A DNA stretch of 64,000 nucleotides from Lichina pygmaea (Eukaryota; Ascomycota; Lichinomycetes; Lichinales; Lichinaceae). Position 1 is the stretch's first letter; the number at the start of each line of letters is the position of its first letter. Made by a program: the position numbers and the translations under genes. The notes below the pieces were generated by a model. It searched no databases. It was not told where the DNA came from and was given only the letters and a program-made list of their open reading frames with translations. This document shows positions 12,915-23,711 of this stretch, in pieces. Location of the stretch: positions 992,001-1,056,000 of the forward strand of contig OY730175.1 of NCBI GenBank assembly GCA_963422465.1, read 5' to 3'.

Positions 12915-14104
12915 TCGTCGTCGTAACCGTCTTGCCCGGCCGGATCCAGCTCGTCTTCGTCTTCGAGGCCGTATTCCTCCTCGTCGACTTCTTCCTCGTC
13001 CTCGCCCTCGACCACGTTGACCTCACCCCGTCGCACCTCGTGAAACTGTCTGGCCTCGTCGACTTCGTTGACGTCCGTCGGTCTCGACCGGAGCCACTGC
13101 ATGCGCGGGCCGGACTTTGCTCGTTCCGACACCCGGAATCCGTAGATCCGCGGCTCGTACACCTTGCCCGAGCCCAGCCCCGGCGCGAGGTTGACCGAGA
13201 GCATGCCGTTGATGACGGTCGGCTGGCTTCGCCGGCCCTGCTCGGTCAAGGCGAGCATCGTCGCTGCCGCCGACGCTGACGACGACGCGGCTGCCGTGGC
13301 ACCCGTGCCTCCGGCCGCGATCGGCAAGCCGTTCGACGACGACGAACGCGACTTGTCCCCGCCCGTGGCGCCCTGGTTGGGCGACGACGGTGCGGCCGCC
13401 ACCGGCTCCGCACGATTTCCAATCTGGATCTCCGGAAAGGTCATGAAGAAGAGACAGCCAAAGGTGGTGCCGAAGAAGGCGCCGTCGACGGCTTGAAACC
13501 GACTGTTCGGCGGGTTGTAGATGTCCAGACAGCTCGGGCAGAACAGCTTGACCGTGTCCAGCCCCGGCGTGTCCGAGACGCCCACGGGCAAGACGCGGCA
13601 TCGGTTGCAGTGCACCCGTGGACAGACGCCAAAGTGCTGCAGATCGTACTTCTCGGCCATCTGCTGGATGCCAGCCCTCGAGGTGATGTATCGCTGGTGG
13701 ATGAGCCCGTAGAGCATCTCGGCAGAGCTCTCGATCAAGCTGAGGTCGCTTCCCACCCGCATGTGCCTTCGATCGCCCGTCGACCGGCGATACCCCCCTG
13801 CCGCTCCTGTGGCCGCGTCTCCACCGCCTGCTCGGTCATCCATCATCACGCCGGCTCCTTCCTCATCCTCCTCCTCCTCCTCCTCCTCCTCCTCCTCCTC
13901 GTCTTCGTCGTCCTCGTCCTCTTCCGGTTCGACGTCGAGGATCATCTCCAGCGCCTCCTTGTACATGGCCACCTGCGATTGCAGGCCCGTAAGGTTGAAG
14001 TCATCTTCGATAAAGTCTTCCGACACCTCGGCAAAGTACTCGTGGCCCAGCAACGAGCAGAAGGACGAGATCCACGATTCGCCCACAGGCGATTCCGAGG
14101 ACAT
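12131..14104 (-). CDS. ckb1: Casein kinase 2 regulatory subunit beta, extended form
   Basis: Regulatory subunit of the tetrameric Ser/Thr kinase CK2, which stabilises the catalytic subunits and steers substrate choice. The start at 14104 gives MSSESPVGESWISSFC, the usual family N-terminus with its autophosphorylation serines. The zinc finger shows CPRVHCNRC and, 23 residues on, CPSC, followed by DGAFFGTTFG and the C-terminal core YEPRIYGFRVSERAK. An in-frame upstream ATG at 14206 exists but adds sequence absent from the family. The protein is about 657 residues, against about 215 in animals and, as I recall, 260-350 in fungi. The extra length is an acidic Asp/Glu tract after the first helix block, a low-complexity insert between FPEIQIG and the last core strand, and a tail of about 240 residues rich in Ala, Gly, Pro and Ser with poly-Ala from GCA repeats. 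No intron is needed. Identity is firm; the exact 3' end of the ordered protein is not. Confidence 0.93.
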
Positions 14105-14874
14105 TGCACCGGTTCTTTGCTCTCTCCTGCCACGTCTGTCGAGGACGCTTAGCCGTTCCTGTCCGTTTGATGCCAATCTCTCGGGGCGATCGTGTTTGCT
14201 ATCCACCCTTATGCCGCTGTCCTCCCTTCTTGACCCTCTAGCGCACGATCATGGCGTGCTTCGCGATGGAGGAGCAGCAAACGCTGTTCGCGGACCAGAC
14301 CGCCCGACTGGCTGCGGATGGGGAGAGGAGGAGGAGCAGGATGACGACGACGACGACGATGATGATACAGCGTTGCTTCCTCGCTCGAGCTCTGCCGGAG
14401 AAATCGCAGTTGTTGATATCACGGGAATTATCGCCAAGTGGGTAGCTGCGCCACAATCTTGTTTGGGCTCCGTACTTTGAACAACGGATTGACGCAGGTA
14501 GGTATACGTAATACCGCAAGTGCAAGTGGTTATCTCAGGCAACCACCTTCAAGGAGGTTGGATGATCTTAGTTGTTCCTATGGAATATGTTTCACTGATG
14601 TTAGGGCACAGGGGTTTACGTGGATATCATCTACGTTTACCAATTCAAGGTCAAGGACAATTAGAGTACTTTCCGCAACTACTGTAGCCGACAGAAAAGA
14701 TGTTGCTTTGTACTTGGGTTTGTACATACGTACGGAACGTACGGCCGTACTCATGTGTATTCGTACAGAGCAGAGTGGTGTGACATCAGTCCTATGAGAA
14801 TGAGGGCCCGGGAGTCACGTGCTGCTTAGTCATATCTCTACAGTAGCCATGCTCCATCTCCGTACGTACGTCCC
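14105..14874. promoter_or_regulatory. CK2 beta upstream region
   Basis: No gene seen. It includes a short (ACG)n run near 14343-14360, GTAC motifs near 14730-14750 and 14861-14872, and an E-box CACGTG at 14816-14821. It runs up to the TA dinucleotide bounding the first TIR element. Confidence 0.5.
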
Positions 14875-14876
14875 TA

Positions 14877-15646
14877 CCCGTGCCACGGGGGGCTACACCC
14901 CCTCCTCCCACACCTTCGGTACGTCCGGAACACCTCTCCATCCAGAGAGGTGTCTAACACCGGAATGAAAGTATCAGCGGTATGAAAGGTTTTCTTGATA
15001 CCCGTGCCGAGGTGGTACGAGAGTACCTCCTCGGCACGGTAGAATCAACTGCAATGCCTATAATTCCACAACACAATGACTACATGAAAATGTAACTGGC
15101 CCATTTGATTCCTCTACTCCTACACTATTGTTTCTGAGGTTGCAGGCCTTTTTACAAGCCATGAAAGTAATATATCTACAAAACAAGGAAGAGTGACCAA
15201 AAGATCGCACGTCTGAGAGATACCAGCAGAATCTGGGAGAGCCTGAAGTATCAGGGATGATAGTAGAAGAGTAGGGGAATCAGATAGGCACATAAAAATC
15301 ATCACTTGTCTATCTAGTTGTGGAGTTGTAGGTGTTTCAAATTGATGTTGTCAAGAGCCTGTTCTGTGAGTGACGACTATCATGACTTCTCAACAACACC
15401 ACAAAAATCTAGAGAAGTCTATATCCTCAAGGATGATAGTAGAGAAGTAGGGGAATCGAATGAGCCGGTTACATTTCAATTCAGTTGTTGTGTTGTGAAG
15501 TTATAGATGTTGCAGCTGACTTGCAACTGAAAACCTTTCATACCGCTGATACTTTCATTCCGGTGTTAGACACCTCTCTGGATGGAGAGGTGTTCCGGAC
15601 GTACCGGAGGTGCGGGAGGAGGGGCTGTAGCCCCCCGTGGCACGGG
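14877..15646 (+). mobile_element. Non-autonomous TIR element, copy 1 (MITE-like)
   Basis: A 770-bp element with near-identical terminal inverted repeats of about 117 bp (14877-14993 and 15529-15646), beginning CCCGTGCCACGGGGGGCTAC. It is flanked by TA on both sides (14875-14876 and 15647-15648), as expected for a Tc1/mariner-type target duplication, although other families also use TA. Each TIR contains its own hairpin (ACACCTCTC ... GAGAGGTGT) and a terminal palindrome CCCGTG-CC-CACGGG. The interior is AT-richer and codes for nothing evident. Copy 2 at 19096-19894 is the same element in the opposite orientation. Superfamily uncertain. Confidence 0.85.
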
Positions 15647-15648
15647 TA

Positions 15649-16362
15649 GCTGGAGAAAAAGCAGGATATGCGTGCGGTACGTACTGTACGTACAAGAGTG
15701 TACAAGACTGCCGAAGCCATCGTTTGCCATACAGTACCTCCGTACTTCCGTACCCGAAGAAAATCCACCAAGGGCTGACATGTACGACTAGAGAGCTATG
15801 TATGAGTCAGCCGCATGAAACTCCATGTAGTTATCAGTCGCCAAGGGCCAACGCCTCGGTATTTCCTCGATTCTCGTTCTCATGGGTTTGATAGGCCTGA
15901 CCAGGTGATCAAGAGCGTATGTGGTTAAGGGACGACCGTGTCCTTGACGATCCAATAGGACGCCGTTGGCCGCCGCGCCACCACAGGAGCAAGCCCATAG
16001 AATCAACTCGGGCGGTCCCGTTGAAGGTCAAGTTGACTGTACTTATCAACCTACTGGGACGACCAGTTGCCAGCCAGCTGCGCCGCCCGATCGGCTGATC
16101 GCGTCACGTACGTAGCGGCCCCGTTGAGTACCGTCCGAGCAGTGTCCGGAACGTCCTTCAGCCGATATCCTTGCCGTTGCACCCGAAGAGCCCCCAGGAC
16201 TGCAAGGCTGAGGGCGATGATGGTGAGGCCTTGCCTGATGAGCTGCCGCCGTCGTCCTTTCTTCGTGTACTTGATGTTCCAGTCACTCCACTTTGGGAAA
16301 GTGCATTTCCAGATGAACCGGAACTGGGAATATCTGCGCCCCAGCGTCAGCGATGAGACGCA
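15649..16362. other. Intergenic stretch downstream of the BVMO gene
   Basis: About 700 bp between TIR element copy 1 and the stop codon of the monooxygenase. I see no gene. The right half presumably carries the 3' UTR of the minus-strand gene. A GTACTGTACGTAC motif lies at about 15678-15692. Confidence 0.5.
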
Positions 16363-18148
16363 TCAGGGCTCGGTGAAAGGTGCACTCAACGGATAAGTCG
16401 TCGAGTTCCAGCCACTATCCTCCTTGTACCAGCTTCGGCAGCCGCTGTTGGCAAACACCGTCTGCCGGAGCTGCTCTTGTATCTCGGCGGTGTACGCCAC
16501 CTCGGCCTCCTGCTTGACCTCCACCTGCGACGCCGTCCCGTCCAGCAGGAGTTTGATATGCTTGAGCGAGTATTCCACCATGCACTCGGTCGCCAGGATG
16601 ACGGACGAGTGTCCGGTGACGGTGTTAGGGCCAAAGATGATGAAAAAGTTGGGAAAGCCATCCATGGCATTGCCCAGATAGGCTTGGGCTCCACCGCGCT
16701 CGCGCCAGACTTCGTGAAGGGATCGGCCTTCTCGGCCGATGACTGGCAAGGCGTGGAGCCATTCGCTGGTTTCGAAACCGTTGGCCAGGATGATGACATC
16801 TGCAGGAACCTCTCTCTCCGCGGTAGGGGCCGCACTCTCTCGCTGCGGATCCGGGTAGGTACGGCCCGGCCCGAGGATAACGCTGCGCTCTTGGACCGCA
16901 GTGAGCGGTTGAGTGGTGAGGTCAACCTTGGGGTCGCGCAGCGACTCAAACCAGTCTGAATCAAGGATGCGTCGTTTGCACCCTATAGGGTAGGAGGGCG
17001 TGAGGATCTCGTGGTACTTCTCAGGCACCTTTTGCTGCATAAGCTCGAGCGCTTGCTTCTCGAGCTGCATTCATCGGTCAGATCAGCCCCTCGGGCAGTC
17101 TCTCGTCGTAGAGAGTTGGGTGGCACGCCTACCTTCGTCCTTTCCCGAGCGCTGAACTCGGAATTGCCGAACAGCCTCCAGTCATACTCGAGTCGGAGAA
17201 ACAGCAGGGTCCTGAAGAAGCGAGCGAGTCCAGGCACGCTTGCGAAAACCTTTGGGCTCCACTTCTCCCAATTCTCCCTCGTGACGGGAAGGTCGACGTC
17301 GGGCATGACCCACGGCGGGGATCGCATCACCTGGGTCACCGACCTGGCATTGTACGGCGGCTGCCTTAGAACCGGCACGAGCTGAGCAGCGCTGCAGCCT
17401 GTCCCAACAACGACCACGTCTCTATCATTCAAGTCTGCCTCACGGTTCCAACGCGCCGAGTGGAAGATATCACCGGCAAAGGTCTCTTCTCCGGGAATGG
17501 CTTTGGGCCACTCCTTCGGCTCGACCAGCCCGCCGACGGCGCTGACCAGGACCTTGGCCCTGGCCTTTTCGATGCCCAGATAGACGTAATCTCTCCCGTG
17601 CTTCTCGATCGCTTCTCGACGCTGCGCCTCGCTGGCGTCACCCATGCCCGGCCGCAAGTACATCAGCGTGATCTCCCATTGCTCCTCATCCTTGAGCCAA
17701 CGAGCTTCCGAGACCTCGGTGTTCACTTGGATCTTCTCGTTCAACCCGTACTTGGTACAAACATCTTCAAAATAGCGAATCATCTCCGGCCCAGCTGGAT
17801 GGAGGCTGGTCCAGGCGGGATTAGGTGCGAACGAGAACGAGTAGAAGAGCGCCGGCCTTAATTCGCAGCAGACCATCAGCACCTTTCGACACACCAGAAC
17901 CTGGTTTTCATCTTCTTCCAAGCTCTCACTCACACGTCGCAGGCCACGCCCGGATATCGATTGATCCACCAGGTGCCTCCAATTCCGGCGTGACGTTCGA
18001 AGATGCGGAACTGGTCGAAGCCGAGTTTGTCCTTTAGCCGGCATCCCATGGCAATTCCTGACTCTCCGGCACCAATGATGGCCACCGGATAGTAGACGTA
18101 GCTCTCTCCGCTATAGCCATAGCTCCTCTGTATCTTTTGCGATGCCAT
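16363..18148 (-). CDS. Flavin-containing Baeyer-Villiger-type monooxygenase
   Basis: Predicted FAD- and NADPH-dependent monooxygenase inserting oxygen next to a ketone, or acting as an N/S-hydroxylase; the substrate cannot be told. Three exons: 18148-17934, 17856-17133 and 17064-16363, with introns of 77 and 68 bp whose phases agree, giving 546 residues. Visible motifs: FAD-binding IIGAGESG (about residues 24-31), GGTWWINRYPG following it, the BVMO fingerprint FAGDIFHSARW (about 198-208) and a second dinucleotide site VVVVGTGCSAAQ (about 219-230). The fingerprint has Asn-Arg after the Trp where classical BVMOs have Pro or Asp; this variant is common in fungal paralogues. The late-domain words ILANGFETSEWLH and GPNTVTGHSSVI also fit. 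The gene is flanked by two inverted copies of one TIR transposon, which suggests accessory status. No secondary-metabolite synthase is in the window. Confidence 0.9.
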
Positions 18149-19093
18149 TGCTGGCTATGACTTCACTGCAAAGAGCAAATTCAAAAGCAGCGACGAAGAT
18201 TTCTTGAGAGGCTAGCTGCTTGGACGAAAGAAGACCTGTACGATTTTTACGGTCGATGGATGTTACACGACCCCATTGCACTGGGGTAAATGCAATGAGG
18301 GCGATCGGCAGGCTCTGTCTACGAGCGTACATTTCGGCAAAGAGGACCCCGCACGTCGCTTTCGGCTGTTGAAGGCTGTAGATATGTCGTTGTGTCAGTA
18401 GATTACCGTAAGGGGTGCATCAAGGACGAAAGCATCGTTCGTACATAAAACTTACGCACTTACCATGCTCCGTAAAGGGCTAGCCTATACGATACTCGAT
18501 GTGACCAATCCATTTCTGTCACTTGGAGTGTTGAGAACGCCACCGCCGAGGCCTCGGACGAATTGAAGTCCCGAGCCGCGGAGGAACTGCCCCGCGACGC
18601 AGAGATCCGAGGACATCGCGGAGGAAGTGCCAGGAGCTGAGGCGAGCATCTACGCCACCGAGAGAGAACTAAAAGTCAGCAGCACACAGCACTGGGAGCT
18701 GGCACAGCGATAAGACTGAAGTAGCACTTGTGACTGGAGCACCACTAGGAGCAGGTGTACCGAGCCTGTTAGTCTCAGCTCGAGCTGCAAGACTACCGTA
18801 CCATACGCACCTGAATCAAGCACCCTTCTCAACATGTACTGTAGCATTCAGCTATGAGCTTCAGACATTACGGTAGCAAGAGCTAAGATATTCTGGTTAT
18901 TGCGGCTTTACCCCTGCTACGTAACTACAGACAGCTCGTAGACTGATCTTAAATTTCTTCCATGATTCTTGTTTCAAAGCACGCAACTTTGATCAAGGGC
19001 AGCACAAGACCGTCCATGTTGACGAAAGGTGTTGTTATCACGACACCCTTTCTAGTACTCTTGAAGCCCTACAGATGTACAAAGGTACATACG
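18149..19093. promoter_or_regulatory. BVMO upstream region
   Basis: About 945 bp between the monooxygenase start codon and TIR element copy 2. No gene is supported. It must hold the gene's promoter. Confidence 0.5.
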
Positions 19094-19095
19094 TA

Positions 19096-19894
19096 CCCGT
19101 GCCACGGGGGGCTACACCCCCTCCTCCCGCACCTCCGGTACGTCCGGAACACCTCTCTATCCAGAGAGGTGTCTTACACCGGAATGAAAGTATCAGCGGT
19201 ATGAAAGGTTTTTGATCACTACTTGACTGCAACATCTATAACTTCACAACAAAGCGACTAAATTGAAATTTAAGCAGCTCAATTGATTCTCCTAGTTCTC
19301 TACTATAATCCCTGAAGATATAGACTTCTCTAGATTTTTGTGGTGTTGTTGAGAAGCTATGGTAGTTGTCACTCACAGAACAGATTCTCGACAACATCAA
19401 TTTGAAACACCTGCAACTCCACAACTAGATAGACAAGTGATAATTTTTATGTGCCTATCTGATTCCCCTACTCTTCTACTATCATCCCTGATGCTATAGG
19501 CTCTCCCAGATTCTGCTGGTATTGTTGAGTAACTACTGTAGCTACCATAGCCACGTTAGCTACCATAGAAACTTGAGTCGCCCGCTTCGCTTCTCTCAGA
19601 CATGCGATCTTTTGGTCACTCTTCCTTGTTTTGTAGATATATTACTTTCATGGCTTGTAAAAAGGCCTGCAACCTCAGAAACAATAGTGTAGAAGTAAAG
19701 GAATCAAACGAGCCAGTTACATTTTCATGTAGTCATTGTGTTGTGGAATTATAGGCGTTGCAGTTGATTCTATCAAGAAAACCTTTCATACCGCTGATAC
19801 TTTCATTCCGGTGTAAGACACCTCTCTGGATAGAGAGGTGTTCCGGACGTACCGGAGGTGCGGGAGGAGGGGGTGTAGCCCCCCGTGGCACGGG
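19096..19894 (-). mobile_element. Non-autonomous TIR element, copy 2 (MITE-like)
   Basis: A 799-bp relative of copy 1 in the opposite orientation, flanked by TA at 19094-19095 and 19895-19896. The TIRs match those of copy 1 almost base for base (start CCCGTGCCACGGGGGGCTAC). The interior aligns with the reverse complement of copy 1, with an additional segment near 19520-19600 containing GTAGCTACCATAG and related words. It is not coding. Confidence 0.85.
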
Positions 19895-20109
19895 TACTGG
19901 TCTGCTAGTGGAGTACGTACAGTATGTACGGAGTACAGTACGTACTTCCGTACGTAGGGTATGTACCGAAGTACGTACGGAGTATCTCCGTACTCGTAGT
20001 CACAACTTGCGGGCGATAAATACGTAGCTTAAGCGGTCACAACCAGGCCGCCAAAACTCGCGCCTTGGCCCAAGTCGCCGCGGCAGCGGAGGGCCCAGCG
20101 ACTAGACAG

Positions 20110-21087
20110 TCCTTCCAGCTGGACAGTCGCTTTCTGAGAATTCAACCCCGTACCTTTATAACTCCACACCACGACAACTAAACAGAAATCTAAGCGGCTT
20201 GTTTGATTCCTCTACTTTGCTCTATCATTTCTGAGATTTCAGGCCTTTTCTCAAAATTCAAAAGAGGAGTGTCCATCAGAAAAGAATTGAGCGACAAAAA
20301 GCGTGCAAATTGTGGAGAGTCGAATAGGGAGGTAAAAATTGTCATTTCATTGTCAGGTTGTTGAGTCATTGTATCGTATTGTATTGAGATCCTACACCAT
20401 TCTAAAACTAGCTAAGCTAGATTATGCTGGGAACACTATGAAAGTGGTAAGGAAACCTTTTGGCCCAGGTGGTTAGCCAGCTGCCCATAGGATGAAAACC
20501 TCCCCTGCGGCCCCTAGGCGGGCGCCATCCTACCGAGAGACTGTAGAACAAAGAAAGTGACTGCTTGGCAGTCAAGCAGGGGGGAGCTGGTCCTGGGCCC
20601 AGGAGAACTGGGGGAGGAGGCCAAGACGTAGGAACCACGGGGCCAGGACGGCTGCTGCCCGGTGTCTAGAGGTCAGTTGCTGGAAGTTAGTCGTGGAGGT
20701 GAGCTGTCGAGGCACCGGTGTGAACCGCCGGCACCCACTGCCATCCACAGGGGCAGGCCGGAGAGTTGTTGAGTCATAAGTGTTTGAGATTGTCGCTATT
20801 GAAGACCTATTTTCAAGTGATGACTACCGCAACTTCTCAGCAACACTAGAAAAATCCAGAGAAGTCTGCTATTTCAGAGACGGTAGAGTAGAAGCAGAGG
20901 AATCAGATGAGCGGCTTGGATTTCTGTCTAGTTGTTGTGGTGTAGAGTTATGAAGGTGCGGAGTTGAATTCTCGAAAAGCGACTATCCAGCTGGAAGGGC
21001 TTTCTGGCAGGTGGACACCCCTCCCGGAGGTGGGGTGTTCTGGGCGTACCGCAGGTCGGGAAGAGGGGGTGACCCCCCGTCGGCACG
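20110..21087. mobile_element. Diverged third copy of the TIR element, interrupted
   Basis: An older relative of the elements at 14877 and 19096. Its right TIR (about 20960-21087) matches in outline (GTGTTCTGGGCGTACCGCAG, then GAGGGGGTGACCCCCCGT). The left end starts only in the inner part of the TIR (CCTTCCAGCTGGACAGTCGC), so the outer left TIR is missing. Interior words shared with copies 1 and 2 include GAAATCTAAG, TTTGATTCCTCTACT and ACTTCTCAGCAACACTAGAA. It is split by the insertion at 20370-20764. The right edge is 314 bp from the start codon of the aldo/keto reductase. Confidence 0.75.
20370..20764 (-). mobile_element. SINE-like insertion with 13-bp target-site duplication
   Basis: A 395-bp GC-rich segment flanked by the direct repeat GTTGTTGAGTCAT at 20357-20369 and 20765-20777. 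The interrupted TIR element reads continuously if the segment is removed, as its relatives at 14877 and 19096 show, so this is an insertion. On the minus strand the segment ends in CAATACAATACGATACA, a short simple-repeat tail next to the duplication, as left by target-primed reverse transcription. The minus-strand 5' part has GGTTCACACC, similar to a Pol III B box. No reading frame of note. A truncated LINE 3' end is the main alternative. Confidence 0.7.
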
Positions 21088-21400
21088 GCTATCGCTGTTC
21101 TGTGTTTTTCTTTTCTTTTCTTCATTCCTCACCTGTGCTCGTCCGTCTCTGGCCTCTTGTCTTCAGTCTCTTCTTCGTCCTTCTGTCACTTGTTCTCTCC
21201 CTCGAGCTGCTCGCGTGTCCTCTCTGTTCGGCCGAGTGTGTTGTTGCTGCTGTCTTGATCTCAAACCTCTTGGACAACGTCCAGCTCCACCTCGACCCGG
21301 ACCCGGAACAGCGTCTTTCCCGATCATACACACCGATTCGCGGTTGAAAGTCTTGCCCGTGGTCCTCTTGGGCCCGGCCTCCGCCGTCGCGACTACCGAA

Positions 21401-22952
21401 ATGGAGACCCCGACATATCTTCAGGAATCCGTGGATGCGAGCAAGGCCGAGTACAGGAGACTGGGAGCAAGCGGCCTCAAGGTGTCGGTGCCTATCCTCG
21501 GAGCGATGAGCTATGGCGATCCAGCATGGGCGAAGTGGGTCTTGAACGAAGAAGAGGTAAGTGACCCTGCTGGATCCACGCACTGCCCAACGCGCCAGTC
21601 GTCGACCGAGAAAACTAACGTTCAACCTGACTAGTCATTGCCTCTTCTTAAAGCTGCGTTTGACCGGGGACTCAATACCGTAGGCCACCGTAGCGCCGAA
21701 GATGACGCCTCTTGGATCGTCTACTGATCCGTTGCAGTGGGACACGGCCAATATTTACTCCAACGGCTCATCGGAGAAGGTGATTGCCAAGGCCATCAAG
21801 CATTACGACATCGCCCGAGAGAAGGTCGTCATCCTCACCAAATGCTACGGTCCGGTTGCAGACGATCCTAGCTTGCTCGCGTTGACCTATCCGGACCTTG
21901 TTTCCAAGAGCAAGGACTTTGTCAATCAGTCGGGTACGTGTGCCTGCGCCGGAGCGAACGAGGCCGGGACGCAGAACCACCATCCGTACAAGGGTGGCTG
22001 ATCCATCTCTGTGCTTGCGACTCTACCAAACTCGTCGTCGAAAATACCATGGGCAACGAGAGCGGATTCGCGACGCTCGGCTATAGGCCCGTTCTGCACG
22101 GCCGGTGTTTCCTGCGTCTGGGCCTCATACTAGATTTGCCTTGGTCGATGGTCTGATCTTGATACTGCTAGGTCTCTCGCGAGCCGCTATATTCACCGCC
22201 GTCGAGGCGTCCCTGAAGCGCCTCGACATGGATTACATCGACCTGCTTCAGATTCATCGGTTCGACAAGAACACCCCCATCGAAGAGACCATGGAGGCGC
22301 TACACGATCTCGTCAAGAGCGGGAAGGTGCGGTACATCGGCGCCAGTTCCATGTGGACGTACCAGTTCGCCATGATGCAGGCTGTCGCCGACAAGCGCGG
22401 CTGGACCAAGTTCGTGTCGATGCAAAACCATTACAATCTACTGTACCGTGAAGAGGAAAGGGAGATGAACAAGTTCTGCAACGAGACCGGTGTGGGACTT
22501 ATCCCCGTACGTTTCAGCTACTCGCTCCCCGCTCCCTCCGGGAGCACTCGCCGCGCTGTGGCCAGCGTCACGCGGTCGGTCGACGCTGACTGGATGGTAA
22601 CCCGCAGTGGGCGCCTCTCTGCCGTGGCCATCTCGCCCGGCCACTAGAGGACTTTGGGAACACGACACGATCCGCGTCCGAGAAGGAACGGGCATTCTTC
22701 ACCACGGGGACCACCGAGACCGACAAGAAGATCATCGAACGCGTGCAGAATTTGGCGGAGAAGAAGGGCTGGAAGATGAGCACGGTTGCGCTCGCCTGGA
22801 TCAACAAGCGTGTCACCAGCCCCATCATCGGGTTCAGCAGCCTCGAGCGCATTGACGGAGCGCTCGAGGCCCGAGGCAAGACGCTGACGGACGAGGAGGA
22901 GAAGCACCTCGAAGAACTGTACGAGCCGAGGTCTATCCAAGGACACTCGTAG
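21401..22952 (+). CDS. Aldo/keto reductase
   Basis: NADPH-dependent reductase of carbonyl substrates, (beta/alpha)8 barrel. Five exons: 21401-21556, 21635-21679, 21738-21933, 22172-22506 and 22608-22952. Splice phases agree throughout and give 358 residues, normal for fungal AKRs of the YakC/versiconal-reductase type. Catalytic tetrad visible: Asp69 and Tyr74 in WDTANIYS, Lys102 in ILTKCYG and His161 in LLQIHRFD. Family words [23 protein letters not shown] and [11 protein letters not shown] follow. The third intron (238 bp) is the longest and least certain. The start [10 protein letters not shown] lies just ahead of [12 protein letters not shown], the usual beginning of the barrel. A transposon relic ends 314 bp upstream and may supply part of the promoter. 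Substrate unknown. Confidence 0.92.
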
Positions 22953-23711
22953 GACTACGGTCAATGGGGCTCAACGTACCCCGTCAATTGATGCTTGAGC
23001 TCCGCACACACCCTACTCCGTTCTCGTAGTCGTACAGTACAACTTAGGTACTAACCATGGGCGTGAGCCGGTGAAGGGTGGAAAAGGGACTCCAGTCCGT
23101 AACAGCTTCTGACAGCAGTATAAAACTTACACTCCATTGCGATTACTGTACGGAAGTACGTAAGGTACAGTGGCACGACAAAAGTCTGTGTACGGATCCA
23201 TACAGAATCGACTTTGGGTACAACGATCTAATCGTTAGTAATGCGACGTCATTATGGAAAGGAAATGTCGAGATTGGTACATACGTACATTACTTACGTA
23301 TGACCCTTGCGACGAACAGACTGAGTAGGGGCTGAAAACACGTCCTCACTCCCTACTACTAGGAGTGTCCGCTTGCTTAGATAATCACAATTTCTGGTGA
23401 GCCATCATTCTGTCGTCAGGGCCTCTCAAAAGTTCCGGCCATCTTTTTCTGGCCCACGGCGTCAACTTCATGGAAGTGTGGGAAGGTCCTCCTCTGAGGT
23501 GCGACGCAGAAGAAATCAGACAGAAGTAAGTCTTCGATTCAGAGGCTCCTTCAATCGAAGATGTGGGCTCTGCTGACAAGCAATCACTGCGATGGTCAGT
23601 AGTACAGTACGTAACAGCAGTCACGATCGATCCTCACAGGAAGCCGTTTCTCCCACGAGCTAGTGGTAGTGAAATCCTGTACCGGTCGACTTTTCGTTCT
23701 GCGACGCCACC
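22953..23711. other. Intergenic region between AKR and Nop4-like genes
   Basis: About 760 bp without a supported gene. It contains GTAC motifs near 23150-23165 and 23278-23300, and a copy of the short motif CAGTGGCACGACAAAAGTCT at about 23169-23188 that also appears near 7470 and 7851. The last 150 bp should be the promoter of the following gene. Confidence 0.5.

Noticed and set aside
12633-13496. Plus-strand frames opposite CK2 beta
   Set aside because: Shadow frames of the minus-strand gene; only the minus strand shows the CK2 beta zinc finger and core.
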